DNA of 35,674 bases from Parasulfuritortus sp. GTDB lineage: Bacteria; Pseudomonadota; Gammaproteobacteria; Burkholderiales; Thiobacillaceae. A program made the position numbers and the translations under genes. The number at the start of each line of letters is the position of its first letter. Within the stretch, counting starts at the first letter, position 1. The DNA is taken from NCBI GenBank assembly GCA_031291185.1, contig JARLJM010000079.1:1-35674 (forward strand), read 5' to 3'. Of this stretch, positions 9,846 to 19,432 are shown one piece after another. Below the pieces are notes generated by a model. It was not told the origin of the DNA and made no database searches. It saw nothing but the letters and a program-made list of their open reading frames with translations.

Positions 9846-12680
9846 TCAGCGGAACTGCTCAAACCACGTCTGCTGCGGTTGCGGACGATGAAAGTAATAG
9901 CCCTGGAACCGCTCGCAGCCGAGCTGCTTCAGGAAAGCGAGCTGGGCCTCAGTCTCCACCCCTTCGGCAACCACTTCGATACGCAGGTGGCTCGCCATCG
10001 ATAGCATGGTTGCCACCAGTGCTGCATCGTTGGCATCGTGCGGTACATCCTGAACGAAGCTCTTGTCGATCTTGAGTTCGAACAGCGGCAAGCGTTTCAG
10101 ATAGGCCAGCGAGGAATACCCCGTACCGAAATCATCGATCGAAAACCGTATTCCCAGGGCCGCCAGTTCAGTCATCCGCGCCACACCCTCCGAGGCATGC
10201 TCGATCAGCAGGTTTTCGGTGATTTCCAGAGTAAGACGACTCGGATCGGCGCCGGTGGCGCTGAGTATCTCCTTCATCCGCGCCACGAAATTGGGTTGCC
10301 TGAACTGGCGCGGACTGACGTTGACGGCGATGCGCAGACCACGTCCCGCTGCATCGAGGCGGGCAATCAAGGCACAGGACTCGCGCAGCACCCAGTCACC
10401 CAACGCCACGATGAGCCCGGATTCTTCCGCCACCGGAATGAAGGTCGCCGGCATCACCAGACCCCGCTCGGGATGTCGCCAGCGCACCAGCGCCTCGGCA
10501 CCGGCGATCTGCCCGGTCGCGTCGACCTGAGACTGGAGGAAAAGCTCGAACTCCTCCTGATTCAGGGCTTCCCGCAACTCCTGTTCCAGGGCGTAACGCA
10601 GGGTCACCGCCTCCTGCATGCCAGGTTCGAAATAAGCCAGGGCATTGCGCCCCCCTTCCTTGGCGCGGTACATGGCGATATCGGCTTCGCGCATGAGATC
10701 GTCCACGCTTTCCGTATCCTTTGGAAACAGCGTGACGCCGACGCTGGCGCTCGAGTTGTAATCCTGTCCGTCGATGCGTATCGGCATTTCCAGCGCGCTC
10801 CGGATCTTCTCCGCTACCGAGAGCGCCAGATTGGCTGCCGCTTCCGCATCAGTCGACAATTCCGGCACCAGCACCACGAATTCGTCGCCCCCCAGTCGCG
10901 CCACCGTGTCCTCCTGACGCAGGTAGTAACGCAGGCGCTCGGCCACTTCCTTCAACACCGCATCGCCCAGCGCATGACCGTAGACATCGTTGATCCGCTT
11001 GAACTGATCGAGATCGACGAACATGACCGCACCATAGCGTTTGGCCCGACGCGAAACAGCCAGAGCCTGGGAAAGCCGGTCCATAAACAGGGTGCGATTG
11101 GGCAGTTCGGTCAGCAGGTCATGGTAGGCCAGATGTTCGATTTCCGCCTCGGCGCGCTTGCTTTCGGTGATATCCATGCAATGCCCGACATAGCCCAGAA
11201 AAGTCCCTTCGCTGTCATATCGTGGGCTCCCCTGATCGACGATCCAGCGGTACTCTCCGCTGATGTGGCGCAGTCGGTATTCCATGCTGAACGATTCACG
11301 TCGGTCGAAAGCCGCGACGTAGGTCTTCAGGCACCGGTCCAGATCTTCCGGATGCACGCCCTCCACCCAGCCATCGCCAATCTCCTGTTCCATCGGCCGA
11401 CCGGTAAAGCGCAGCCACGGCTCGTTGAACCAGTCGCACTTCTTGTCCAGGCCGGCAGTCCAGATCAGGGCGAGGCCGGAATTGGCCAGGGTGCGGAAGT
11501 GCAGCTCGCTATCGGCCAGCGTCTTGCGCATTTGGTATTGCTCGGTCACGTCATGGAAAACCAGCACCACGCCCTGTACCACCCCCTGCTCATCACGGAT
11601 CGGCGCGGCGCTGTCGGCGATGTGGTGACGGGCGCCACCTCTGGCCACCAGGACGGTATGGTTGGCCAGACCGACCACCTTTCCCTCCCGCAACACCCGG
11701 TCCACCGGAATTTCAGCGGGCTCGCCGGTGATGGCGCTCTCGATCAGGAACACATCGGCGATAGGCCGCCCCATAGCCTCGTCCAGAGACCAGCCGGACA
11801 GCATTTCCGCCACCGGGTTCATCAACGTGACCCGGCCACTGGCGTCGGTCGCCATCAGCGCATCCCCGATCGAATGCAGCGTGATGGCCAGCCTCTGCTC
11901 GCTCGCCGCGAGTGAGGACTGTGCGTGTTGCACGGCCTCGGCCATGACATTGAAACTGCGACTGAGGCTGGCGATTTCTTCCGGGCCACTCACTTCGACG
12001 CGGGTACCCAGTGCGCCCAAACGCAAGGCATCGGCGGCCCGGGCGAGCCGGCCCAGCGGTTGCGCCACCTGGCGGTGCAGCAACCAGGCCAGGTAGGCGA
12101 ACACCAGCACTGCCGCCAACATATCTGGAACGTGCTCGATGAAGACGGAATAGCGCGCTTCATTGCGGGCATCGCTCAGATCGGTGGTGACATAGACCAC
12201 GCCCCGACGGGAACTGCGCACTTCAGTCGCGGACGCCGGCAGATCGAAGGGAGTCATCACTTCCATGCGCAAACCGTCGGCAGAGGCGCGGTATTGGGGC
12301 AGACGGCCTGTCACCACCCTGGCCCGCCAGGCCTCGTCAAAGCCAGGCATGACTTCACTTGCAAGTTGCCCGCGCCAGGCATAGCGATACCCCGTGGCGA
12401 CACGACCGGACTCGTCCAGAATCAGGACTGCCCGGACTCTCGGGTCCGTGGCTACCTGGGAAATATCAGCTTCCACCAGGCTGCGGCTGGTCAGCCAGCC
12501 CTGTTCCGCCATGCGCGCCAGATGGGAAGCATCGCCGAGCACGTCGCTGCGAGCCTGGGAAGTAAGCCTCGCCTGCTGTCTTTCCAGCGCGTCCAGCAGT
12601 GAAAATCCGCTGACCAGCAGCAACACCAGAACCAGCAACAAGGGCAATGTCCACTTGAGCGGAAGGTCTCGGGTCATCAC
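9846..12680 (-). CDS. Membrane sensor PAS-PAS-GGDEF-EAL protein (c-di-GMP cyclase/phosphodiesterase)
   Basis: A 944-residue bifunctional c-di-GMP protein. Order of parts: membrane helix about 9-28; periplasmic sensor domain to about 185; second helix about 187-203; HAMP about 205-258; PAS about 265-385; PAS with PAC about 392-508; GGDEF domain with intact GGDEF at 598-602; and EAL domain with EALVRW near 728, LEITENLL, IDDFGTGYSSL and VVAEGVET. An inhibitory I-site RQED precedes GGDEF by five residues. Both catalytic sites look intact, so net activity cannot be predicted. The start overlaps the stop of the upstream binding-protein gene by four bases. That suggests the periplasmic lipoprotein and this sensor work together. 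Confidence 0.94.
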   Translation of the reverse strand: MMTRDLPLKWTLPLLLVLVLLLVSGFSLLDALERQQARLTSQARSDVLGDASHLARMAEQGWLTSRSLVEADISQVATDPRVRAVLILDESGRVATGYRYAWRGQLASEVMPGFDEAWRARVVTGRLPQYRASADGLRMEVMTPFDLPASATEVRSSRRGVVYVTTDLSDARNEARYSVFIEHVPDMLAAVLVFAYLAWLLHRQVAQPLGRLARAADALRLGALGTRVEVSGPEEIASLSRSFNVMAEAVQHAQSSLAASEQRLAITLHSIGDALMATDASGRVTLMNPVAEMLSGWSLDEAMGRPIADVFLIESAITGEPAEIPVDRVLREGKVVGLANHTVLVARGGARHHIADSAAPIRDEQGVVQGVVLVFHDVTEQYQMRKTLADSELHFRTLANSGLALIWTAGLDKKCDWFNEPWLRFTGRPMEQEIGDGWVEGVHPEDLDRCLKTYVAAFDRRESFSMEYRLRHISGEYRWIVDQGSPRYDSEGTFLGYVGHCMDITESKRAEAEIEHLAYHDLLTELPNRTLFMDRLSQALAVSRRAKRYGAVMFVDLDQFKRINDVYGHALGDAVLKEVAERLRYYLRQEDTVARLGGDEFVVLVPELSTDAEAAANLALSVAEKIRSALEMPIRIDGQDYNSSASVGVTLFPKDTESVDDLMREADIAMYRAKEGGRNALAYFEPGMQEAVTLRYALEQELREALNQEEFELFLQSQVDATGQIAGAEALVRWRHPERGLVMPATFIPVAEESGLIVALGDWVLRESCALIARLDAAGRGLRIAVNVSPRQFRQPNFVARMKEILSATGADPSRLTLEITENLLIEHASEGVARMTELAALGIRFSIDDFGTGYSSLAYLKRLPLFELKIDKSFVQDVPHDANDAALVATMLSMASHLRIEVVAEGVETEAQLAFLKQLGCERFQGYYFHRPQPQQTWFEQFR

Positions 12681-13663
12681 ACGGCACCCTCACCTTTATC
12701 TTCAGCGAGCGGCAAAAACCGGGGATCAGCCAGATGATCGAAGCCGGGCATCGATCGCAGTAAACCCGTCTGCAACATGACATTCGCCACGGCGCGCGCG
12801 GAATGGACGAGTCGGGGATCGGGACCATCGAGCCAGGCATGGTTGGCGGCACGGTCCATCATATGCACCCCCTTCAGCGCCTGAGGCACCTCATCCGGAC
12901 GGATTGCCATGCGCGGTGCCATACGCGCGGCCGCATCGCCCGGTGCCCGGTGCAGATAATCCAGGGCGCGGAAATAACCGTCAGCGAGGAGTCTGAATTG
13001 TTCCGGCTGGGCATCCAGGGCCGAACCCCGTGCCGCCAGAACGTCCACGATCAACCCGGGGAAACGGCTGCTATCCAGCAGCCGCCTGGCGCCCAGGCCG
13101 GCAAGCCGGGTTGCGTAGGGCTCGAAGCTGACCAGGGCATCCACCTGCCCCGCCCGATAAGCGGCCACATGATGGTCGCTGGTGACGGGAACCTTGACGA
13201 TATCGGATGGCGCAAGTCCTGCAACTTCGAGCAGCCTGGTCAGCATCAAGGCGCCGACTGCGGTTTCCTCCACTCCGATGCGCTTGCCGCGCAGATCGGC
13301 GAGATCCTTGATATCGGGCCGGCTCATTACCACATCCGCACCTGATGATTCGTCGAACACCAGAATGACGCGCACATCCAGGCCGCCTTCACGTGCGACC
13401 AGAAATTCATCCAGGGTCAGGGTGGCGGCCTCCACATCGCCTGTGGCCAGCGACATGAGACTGACCGTATTGGAGGGCGCCTCCACCAAACGTAGCGGAG
13501 CGGTATTGAAATAGCCCAACTCGCGGGCCAGGAAAAGAGGCTCGTAACCAATCCAGACAATGCCGGCCACTCGCAGTAGTGGAGCAGGACGGGTACAGGC
13601 GAACAGCCCGGCAAGGGGCAGACCGAACCCGGCGACCAGCAATCTACGTCTGTACTCGTTCAA
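12677..13663 (-). CDS. NMT1/SsuA-type periplasmic substrate-binding lipoprotein
   Basis: A 328-residue protein of the ABC-transporter substrate-binding class (NMT1/THI5-like, SsuA/TauA fold). The N-terminus has Arg residues, a hydrophobic stretch and a lipobox LFAC, with Cys23 as the likely lipidated residue. The family pattern is visible in GYEPLFLARELGYF, then SLATGDVEAATLTLDEFL, DLRGKRIGVEETAVGALML and AYRAGQVDALVSFEP. No permease or ATPase gene is next to it; instead it overlaps a membrane GGDEF-EAL gene. The likely role, an inference, is a periplasmic ligand receptor for that sensor rather than transport. The ligand is unknown; the family binds sulfonates, nitrate, pyrimidine precursors and similar compounds. 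Confidence 0.88.
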   Translation of the reverse strand: MNEYRRRLLVAGFGLPLAGLFACTRPAPLLRVAGIVWIGYEPLFLARELGYFNTAPLRLVEAPSNTVSLMSLATGDVEAATLTLDEFLVAREGGLDVRVILVFDESSGADVVMSRPDIKDLADLRGKRIGVEETAVGALMLTRLLEVAGLAPSDIVKVPVTSDHHVAAYRAGQVDALVSFEPYATRLAGLGARRLLDSSRFPGLIVDVLAARGSALDAQPEQFRLLADGYFRALDYLHRAPGDAAARMAPRMAIRPDEVPQALKGVHMMDRAANHAWLDGPDPRLVHSARAVANVMLQTGLLRSMPGFDHLADPRFLPLAEDKGEGAV

Positions 13664-13785
13664 AGCGCATCCCCCTTGTCTGCACTGCCCGTTGCGGCAG
13701 ACGCCGCATTTCAGTGATTCTAGTACAACCGAACCGAGGGCATCTCAACAGGCCGAGACAGTGAACACGTTGGGCACAGCGACAA

Positions 13786-13824
13786 CAGCGAAGCCGCGTA
13801 ATGCAGGATTACGCGGCTTCGCTG
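13786..13824 (-). terminator. Long perfect hairpin after the tRNA operon (likely terminator)
   Basis: CAGCGAAGCCGCGTAAT and its reverse complement form a perfect 17-bp stem with a 5-base loop, 22 bases beyond the tRNA-His 3' end. The downstream T-tract is weak on both strands (TTGTCG on minus). It most likely ends the tRNA transcript and separates it from the binding-protein gene. Confidence 0.6.
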
Positions 13825-13845
13825 CAATTTATGGGAAAACGAAGA

Positions 13846-13921
13846 TGGGGCGACGGATGGGACTCGAACCCACAACAACCAGAATCACAATCTGGGACTC
13901 TACCATTGAGCTACCGCCGCC
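13846..13921 (-). tRNA. tRNA-His (GTG)
   Basis: Full cloverleaf on the minus strand. A 7-bp acceptor stem begins GCGGCGG and has one G-U pair. The extra G at position -1 pairs with C73, the tRNA-His identity element. The anticodon is GTG in the loop between CCAGA and TCTGG, the T-loop is GGTTCGAGTCC, and CCA is encoded. It is last in the Pro-Arg-His operon. Confidence 0.97.
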
Positions 13922-13931
13922 ATTGAAACTA

Positions 13932-14008
13932 TGGCCTGCCCGACAGGGATCGAACCTGTAACCCCCAGCTTAGAAGGCTGGTGCTCTATCCAATTGAGCT
14001 ACGGGCAG
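13932..14008 (-). tRNA. tRNA-Arg (TCT)
   Basis: Full cloverleaf on the minus strand. The acceptor stem CTGCCCG pairs with CGGGCAG. The anticodon loop CTTCTAA between CCAGC and GCTGG gives anticodon TCT, reading AGA/AGG. The T-arm is CAGGTTCGATCCCTG and CCA is encoded. It is the middle gene of the operon, 10 bases from tRNA-His. Confidence 0.97.
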
Positions 14009-14049
14009 TGATCCGCGGACAGTTGTGCAACTTTTTGACCGGACAACGC

Positions 14050-14126
<77 letters not shown>

Positions 14127-14136
14127 AAGGGCACGG

Positions 14137-14165
14137 ACTATACCTGCCGGCCAAGTAAAAATCAA
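14137..14165 (-). promoter_or_regulatory. Sigma-70 promoter of the tRNA operon
   Basis: On the minus strand TTGATT (14165-14160), a 17-base spacer and TATAGT (14142-14137) form a good sigma-70 promoter. The predicted start is near 14130, four bases before tRNA-Pro. The sequence between -10 and start is G/C-rich (CCGTGCC), as in stringently controlled stable-RNA promoters. Confidence 0.75.
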
Positions 14166-14229
14166 TGTCGCTGAAAGAGTCTGGTCGGCTAAAATTTCCA
14201 CCATCGTCCGAACTCAGGCAGAGCACACC

Positions 14230-15084
14230 ATGACCGCCCGCATCCTTGATGGCAAAGCCATTGCCAACGCCTTGTTGCTGGACATCCGCCGCCAGGTGGA
14301 TGATCTGATCGCAACGGGCCGCCAGGCCCCCGGTCTGGCCGTGATTCTGGTCGGCGACAATCCCGCCTCGGCGCTTTATGTTCGCAACAAGCGGCGCTCG
14401 TGCGAAATTGCCGGCGTGCGCGATCTGGCCCACAACCTGCCGGCCACGACCACTCAGGAAGAACTGCTGGCCCTGATCGACCAGTTGAACAGCGACGACA
14501 ACGTCGACGGCATCCTGGTGCAATTGCCGTTGCCCGAACACATCCACCCCGAAACCGTCATCGAGCGGATTGCCCCGAACAAGGATGTGGACGGATTCCA
14601 TCCCTACAATCTGGGCCGACTGGCACAGGCACGGCCCACCCTGCGGCCCTGCACACCCTATGGCGTGATGCGCTTGCTGGCCACCACCAACGAAAACTTG
14701 CGGGGCAAGGAGGCCGTGGTGGTAGGTGCCTCGAACATTGTCGGCCGGCCCATGGCGCTGGAATTGCTGATGGCCGGCTGCACCGTCACTGTCTGCCACA
14801 GCGCGACTCGTGACCTGCCGGCCCATGTTGCCCGTGCCGAGGTACTGGTCGCGGCGGTCGGACGCTCGGAACTGATCCGCGGCAACTGGGTACGCGAGGG
14901 TGCACTGGTAATCGACGTCGGCATCAATCGCCTGCTCGATGGCAGAGTTGTCGGCGACGTGGAATTTGAAGTCGCGAAAGAGCGGGCCGCCTGGATTACC
15001 CCGGTGCCCGGCGGCGTCGGCCCGATGACCGTGGCCACGCTGCTCCAGAACACGCTGGAAGCCGCCGCCGCGCGTCAGGCCTGA
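14230..15084 (+). CDS. folD: Methylenetetrahydrofolate dehydrogenase / cyclohydrolase
   Basis: Bifunctional cytosolic enzyme converting 5,10-methylene-THF to 10-formyl-THF (NADP-dependent dehydrogenase plus cyclohydrolase), supplying one-carbon units for purines and fMet. The 284-residue length is normal. Motifs are [17 protein letters not shown] (the YVxxK catalytic motif), the [12 protein letters not shown] signature, the NAD(P)-binding [18 protein letters not shown] and the C-terminal [15 protein letters not shown] signature. It is divergent from the tRNA operon. A TAAAAT -10-like box lies about 35 bases upstream without a clear -35. Its end overlaps the convergent HAD gene by 10 bases. 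Confidence 0.97.
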   Translation: MTARILDGKAIANALLLDIRRQVDDLIATGRQAPGLAVILVGDNPASALYVRNKRRSCEIAGVRDLAHNLPATTTQEELLALIDQLNSDDNVDGILVQLPLPEHIHPETVIERIAPNKDVDGFHPYNLGRLAQARPTLRPCTPYGVMRLLATTNENLRGKEAVVVGASNIVGRPMALELLMAGCTVTVCHSATRDLPAHVARAEVLVAAVGRSELIRGNWVREGALVIDVGINRLLDGRVVGDVEFEVAKERAAWITPVPGGVGPMTVATLLQNTLEAAAARQA

Positions 15085-15824
15085 AGCCAGCCCGCAAGCC
15101 GCGCCAGATCGACCACTCCGGCTTCCTCCCGATCCAGACGGCGATACGGCGTGCCCGGCTCGCCCAGGTCCGACAACACGGCGATCGCGTCATCGAACTC
15201 ATCGTCGCGGGTGTAATCGTTCACCGTCACTACGGTTCTCAACCCGGCCCCACGCGATGAGCGTATGCCATTGCACGAATCCTCGAAGGCAACGCATTCC
15301 TCCGCTTTCAGCCCCAGCCTGTCCATCGCCCACAGGTAAATATCCGGCGCGGGTTTCTTGGCCTGAACGATATCTCCGGCCGCAATGACTGCGAACCAGT
15401 CCGGACTGTCGGGCGCAAGACTGTGCCTTAGCAGTGCCGTGACGTTGTCAGGCGTGGTCGTGGTCGCGATCCCCAGGGTCAACCCGGCCTGCCGGGCCTC
15501 GTCGATCAGCCGCCTGACACCCGGCCGCAGGGGGATGCCGCCCTCGGCCAGCAACTCCGTATAGTGCTTGGTCTTGGTCTTGTGCAGGTTCACGACCAGA
15601 TCATCGAAGTCGGCTGGCTTGACGTAGTCGGGACGGAAATGGTCGACGTAATAGCGCATCCGCTCCTTGCCGCCAGTCACTGCCAGCAACTTGCCGTACA
15701 GATCAACGTCCCAGTCCCAATCCAGGCCGATATCGCGGAAGGCCGCGTTGAATGCCACCCTGTGACCATCCCGTTCGGTATCGGCCAGGGTTCCATCGAC
15801 ATCAAACAATAATGCTTTCAGCAC
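15075..15824 (-). CDS. CbbY-type HAD-superfamily sugar-phosphate phosphatase
   Basis: HAD hydrolase of the CbbY group, whose characterised members dephosphorylate xylulose-1,5-bisphosphate, an inhibitor of RuBisCO. Motif I is [11 protein letters not shown] with nucleophile Asp8 and Asp10. Motif II lies in GIATTTTP, motif III in AKKPAPD, and motif IV in [11 protein letters not shown]. The frame is open further upstream, but GTG at 15824 was chosen because AGAGGAAG lies at proper distance and HAD proteins begin right at motif I; this gives 249 residues. CbbY often accompanies Calvin-cycle genes; none are in this window, so the autotrophy link is only suggestive. Confidence 0.85.
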   Translation of the reverse strand: MLKALLFDVDGTLADTERDGHRVAFNAAFRDIGLDWDWDVDLYGKLLAVTGGKERMRYYVDHFRPDYVKPADFDDLVVNLHKTKTKHYTELLAEGGIPLRPGVRRLIDEARQAGLTLGIATTTTPDNVTALLRHSLAPDSPDWFAVIAAGDIVQAKKPAPDIYLWAMDRLGLKAEECVAFEDSCNGIRSSRGAGLRTVVTVNDYTRDDEFDDAIAVLSDLGEPGTPYRRLDREEAGVVDLARLAGWLQA

Positions 15825-15911
15825 CTTGAATCTTCCTCTCAAAAAGGTTTTCTTTGGAAAACCGATCAGTGACAATGTCCATCCCACATTTGCCCCAGTC
15901 AGCACCGGATC

Positions 15912-16373
15912 ATGCTACCCATACGCAATTCCGAATTCGACGCCTTGTTCGACGGCATGCTGTTCAGCCTGCTCACCTGGGATCAACTGTCAGCCTTCTG
16001 GCAAAGGCTCGATACCCGGGCCGGCTGGTATCTCTACGCGCTGGGCGAGACTCGCCCCGAACAACCGGCCGATGGCGAACATGTCGCCACCTTCGTCCGC
16101 GAGATCGACCAATTGCTGCGCAAGGAGCATGACGAGGACTACTGCGGCATCGTCTACGCAGACGATCTGGAACAGCCCTCGCTGATCAAGATCTACGACC
16201 CGAATCATCTGGGCACATCGTGCGGTTCCAGCAAGCATCGCATTTTACCCGGCTGGGTGATGAGCCGGCTGCCGCCCTCCGACCTGAACCCCAGCCATCA
16301 TGTTCCCCAGAACCGGCGGCGCTGGTGGCAAGGCATCGCCGATCTGTTCGGCACGGCTGAACATAACGTCTGA
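15912..16373 (+). CDS. Small protein of unknown function
   Basis: A 153-residue soluble protein with no signal peptide or membrane segment and no motif I recognise. It is rich in Trp and acidic residues in the N-terminal half (WDQLSAFWQRL, GWYLYALGE). The C-terminal half has a single CGSSKHRILPGW stretch, followed by Pro/Asn/Arg-rich sequence ending RRRWWQGIADLF. The codon use and long open frame between two well-placed genes make it a real gene. It is divergent from the HAD gene (87 bases) and ends 7 bases from the convergent response regulator. No function is claimed. Confidence 0.7.
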   Translation: MLPIRNSEFDALFDGMLFSLLTWDQLSAFWQRLDTRAGWYLYALGETRPEQPADGEHVATFVREIDQLLRKEHDEDYCGIVYADDLEQPSLIKIYDPNHLGTSCGSSKHRILPGWVMSRLPPSDLNPSHHVPQNRRRWWQGIADLFGTAEHNV

Positions 16374-16380
16374 AGCCTCG

Positions 16381-17745
16381 TTATCGGCTGCCGCTGTCTT
16401 CGTAGGTCTTGAGTTTCCGCCATAACGAACTACGGTTGATGCCCAGCGTCCGCGCCGCCAGAGTCTGGTTGCCGCCGACTTCATTCATGACCCAGTGGAT
16501 GTATTTCCTTTCCTGCTCCTCCAGGGTCGGGATGACGCCACTCTCCTTGTGGTAGGGCTGGCTTTCGCGATTGCGCAAATGGTCCGGCAGATGCGCGACC
16601 TCGATGGTATCGCCGCTGGTTACCGCCGTGCCGCGTTCGATGATGTTCTCCAGCTCCCTGACGTTGCCGGGGAAGTCGTAGCCCATCAGTATGTCGAGCA
16701 TCTCCGGTGTGACATTGGTGACTTCCTTCCTCATCCGCGCCGATGACTTTTGCAGGAAGTGGCGCACCAGCAGGGGAATATCGTCCTTGCGTCGGGCCAG
16801 CGGCGGGATATTCAGGGTGATGACATTGAGCCGGAAGTAGAGGTCGTTGCGTAGCGTGCCGTTGGCCACCGCCAGCTTTAGGTCGCGGTTGGTTGCGGCG
16901 ATCACCCGGATATCGACCGGCAGTGGTTTGGTGGCGCCGACCCGCAGCACCTCCTTTTCCTGGATGACGCGCAACAGCTTGACCTGCATGTCGGCCGGCA
17001 TCTCGGTGATCTCATCGAGAAACAACGTACCGCCCGAAGCCGATTCGATCAGCCCTTTCTTGTGGCTGGTCGCGCCGGTAAAGGCCTCCTTGTCGTGACC
17101 GAACAACTCGTTGGCCAGCAATTCCTGACTCAGCGCGCCACAGTTGACCGCCAGATACGGCCCGTTGCAACGGTCGCTGCTCTGGTGCGCGACGCGGGCG
17201 AACAGTTCCTTGCCGGTGCCGCTGGCGCCTTCGATCAGGATGCTGCAATCGGTTGGCGCAACCTGCCTGACCAGGTCCATCAAACGCCGCATCTCGGGAT
17301 CCTGGGTGATGATCTTGACCTTGCCTTCATAGGCCTCGACCTGTTCCCGGAGCTGTTTGTTCTCCTGGCGCAGGCGGATCTTTTCCATGGCCTCGCTGAC
17401 CACCTTGCGAACCTCGTCCAGGCGGAAGGGCTTGGCAATATAGTGGAACGCGCCTTCCTTCATCGCCTTGACCGCCGACTCCGTGGTCGCATAGCCGGTA
17501 ATCATGATGACTTCGGAATCGGGATGGCGCTGGCGGCAGGCGTTCAGCAGCTGCATGCCGTCCACGTTCTCCATCCTCAGATCAGTCAGCAGCAGATCGA
17601 TGTTCTTAGACTCGATCAGTTTCAGTGCCTCCGTGCCGGTGCTGGCCGTGGTGACGTCATAGCCTTCCTTCTTCATGACGTGCTCAAGATTGTAGAGGGC
17701 GATCTCCTCGTCATCGACGATCAGCAGTTTTCCTGTTTGTGCCAT
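16381..17745 (-). CDS. Sigma-54-dependent response regulator (NtrC/AtoC type)
   Basis: A 454-residue enhancer-binding response regulator. The receiver domain spans 1-120 with phospho-acceptor Asp55 (LLLTDLRM). The AAA+ domain spans about 145-375 with Walker A GASGTGKE (173-180) and Walker [12 protein letters not shown] Fis-type helix-turn-helix sits at the C-terminus ([18 protein letters not shown]). The sigma-54 contact loop, normally GAFTGA, reads EAFTGA here (220-225), so the first Gly is Glu. It follows the histidine kinase by 8 bases. A sigma-54-type promoter lies in the adjoining divergent region before the SulP gene, its most likely target. Confidence 0.93.
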   Translation of the reverse strand: MAQTGKLLIVDDEEIALYNLEHVMKKEGYDVTTASTGTEALKLIESKNIDLLLTDLRMENVDGMQLLNACRQRHPDSEVIMITGYATTESAVKAMKEGAFHYIAKPFRLDEVRKVVSEAMEKIRLRQENKQLREQVEAYEGKVKIITQDPEMRRLMDLVRQVAPTDCSILIEGASGTGKELFARVAHQSSDRCNGPYLAVNCGALSQELLANELFGHDKEAFTGATSHKKGLIESASGGTLFLDEITEMPADMQVKLLRVIQEKEVLRVGATKPLPVDIRVIAATNRDLKLAVANGTLRNDLYFRLNVITLNIPPLARRKDDIPLLVRHFLQKSSARMRKEVTNVTPEMLDILMGYDFPGNVRELENIIERGTAVTSGDTIEVAHLPDHLRNRESQPYHKESGVIPTLEEQERKYIHWVMNEVGGNQTLAARTLGINRSSLWRKLKTYEDSGSR

Positions 17746-17753
17746 GGTTATCC

Positions 17754-19211
17754 TTATGCGGCCTGTAGCGGCAGCCTGATGTGAAATGCCGTGCCCTGGT
17801 TCGCTTCGCTGCTGGCGAAGATGCAGCCACCGTGTTCCTCGACGATCTGGTAGACGATGAACAGGCCGAGGCCCATGCCGCGCCCGACATCCTTGGTGGT
17901 GAAGAAGGGATCGAAAATCCGGGGCAGGACATGCGCCTCGATGCCGGGTCCGTTGTCGCTGACGGCAATATCGATTGCGCTGCCTTCGACATGGCAGCCC
18001 GACGGGAAGGCCAGGTCATGGGCCGAATCCGCGACAGTCACCCTGTTCGCCGAAATCGACACCTCGCCTTCCGCACCCACGGCCTCGACCGCATTCTTGA
18101 TCAGATTCAGGAAGGCCTGCTGCAAGCGCTGCCTGTCGGCAAAAAGCGTAATGCCCTCGGGTATTCGCACCTCGACTTTGACCTTGGGCGGAATCTCGCC
18201 CTTGATGAACTGGACGGTTTGCTCGACCAAGCCGCGCAGCAGCACCGACTCCTTGTTGAATTGCCGGTCGCGGGCAAAATCGAGCAGTGATCGGACGATG
18301 GTTCGGGCCCTCACACTCTGTTCATCGATCTGCATGACCAGTTTCCGCTGCATGCCCGGCGCAGACGCCCCCATCTCTTCTTCGAGAATCTGGCAGGAGG
18401 ACCAGATATTCGATAGCGGATTGTTGAGTTCGTGGGCGACGCCCGACAACATGGTGCCAAGCGAGGCCAGCTTCTCCGAACGCATCAAGTGCTTCTGTCG
18501 CTGCTCAAGCTCCTTCAGCATCTGGTTGAAGGCCGTGACGATGGCGACCAGTTCCCGATCCTGCGACGGCATCAGCAGTTTGGCCCGTTTTCCCTGCTGC
18601 ACCGCCTCGACACTCTGCTCCAGCCGCTTCAGTGGCCGCACCACACGGCGTGACAGCGCCTGCCCCATCGCAATCATCGACAGGGCCAGGCCGACGATAA
18701 GAAAGACAAGCACCGTCCGGAACGAGTCTAGCGAGGCTCTGACCAGGCGCCGTTCAGGACCGACCGCGTACTCCGCCAGGGAGACCACATTCTGGCCCGC
18801 GCTGCGGACACTCCGTTCCAGCTGGGCATGTTGTGCCGCATCACTCTGCCGAGACTGGGCGTATTGATCCATCAGTTGCCGGTATAGATCGAGGTCGCGG
18901 TTCAGGGCGGGAACGCTTTCCGGAACACCGTACAGGACAAAGTCGGCCTGGTACTTCTTCAACAGCCCCTGCATGTTCTCGATATTCCGGATGTTTTCCA
19001 GATGATCCGCTTCCTGGCCATGCAGGAAATAATTGCGCTCGAACCGTCGAATCTCCATGGCGGATTCAAGCAGTTCCGAAACACGCTCCCCCATCAGGAT
19101 TTTCTGCTCAACCACACGAATCTTTTCGAAGGTATAGAGGGAGACCCCCAATGTGAGGGCCGCGATGACCAGATAACCGAGCGTGAGCTTGCTTTGGAGT
19201 GAGGCTTGCAT
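17754..19211 (-). CDS. Membrane sensor histidine kinase
   Basis: A 485-residue kinase with a membrane helix at about 10-27 and a helical periplasmic sensor domain of about 135 residues containing [11 protein letters not shown], as in four-helix-bundle HBM-like sensors. A second helix at about 165-185 and HAMP follow, then HisKA with His260 ([10 protein letters not shown]) and HATPase_c with [31 protein letters not shown] and GTAFHI. The cognate regulator is the next gene. The signal is unknown. Divergent placement from the SulP/Hyf-like genes suggests that it senses something relevant to anion or carbon supply, or redox state. That is inference only. Confidence 0.93.
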   Translation of the reverse strand: MQASLQSKLTLGYLVIAALTLGVSLYTFEKIRVVEQKILMGERVSELLESAMEIRRFERNYFLHGQEADHLENIRNIENMQGLLKKYQADFVLYGVPESVPALNRDLDLYRQLMDQYAQSRQSDAAQHAQLERSVRSAGQNVVSLAEYAVGPERRLVRASLDSFRTVLVFLIVGLALSMIAMGQALSRRVVRPLKRLEQSVEAVQQGKRAKLLMPSQDRELVAIVTAFNQMLKELEQRQKHLMRSEKLASLGTMLSGVAHELNNPLSNIWSSCQILEEEMGASAPGMQRKLVMQIDEQSVRARTIVRSLLDFARDRQFNKESVLLRGLVEQTVQFIKGEIPPKVKVEVRIPEGITLFADRQRLQQAFLNLIKNAVEAVGAEGEVSISANRVTVADSAHDLAFPSGCHVEGSAIDIAVSDNGPGIEAHVLPRIFDPFFTTKDVGRGMGLGLFIVYQIVEEHGGCIFASSEANQGTAFHIRLPLQAA

Positions 19212-19248
19212 TGGAAGGAATCAGGCCAGAAACGCACAGGGCGGAGAG

Positions 19249-19267
19249 GTGTTGCATTGTGCAATAC
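19249..19267. promoter_or_regulatory. Palindrome, candidate enhancer site for the sigma-54 regulator
   Basis: The sequence GTGTTGCATTGTGCAATAC is an imperfect palindrome (TTGCA-TTG-TGCAA core, 7 of 8 arm pairs). It lies about 190-210 bases upstream of the predicted sigma-54 start, a usual enhancer distance. The half-site TTGCATTG also occurs at 19206-19213, and GTTGCATTT at 19352-19360. Confidence 0.45.
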
Positions 19268-19432
19268 ATCAACAAAACCCGCAACAAATCGGGCATCAGA
19301 CTGTTTTTACTTCGCATTTCAGGTAATTCACAAACTCTCCGCCAATCCAGCGTTGCATTTCGACACAACCGGACCTGGAGAGAACTTGAAGTTGTCGTGA
19401 TTTAACTAATCCAATCATGGTGTTATGCGGTG

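Noticed and set aside
10038-11915. 625-codon plus-strand open frame
   Set aside because: It is antisense to the PAS-PAS-GGDEF-EAL gene, whose motifs are all intact on the minus strand. The frame is open only because of high GC.
13786-13824. Mobile element or repeat copy at the 17-bp hairpin
   Set aside because: There is no target duplication or second copy in the window. Its position just after the tRNA operon fits a terminator better.
14230-14400. tRNA-associated integration site or genomic island
   Set aside because: No integrase or direct repeat of a tRNA 3' end is near the tRNA operon, and the neighbours are housekeeping genes.
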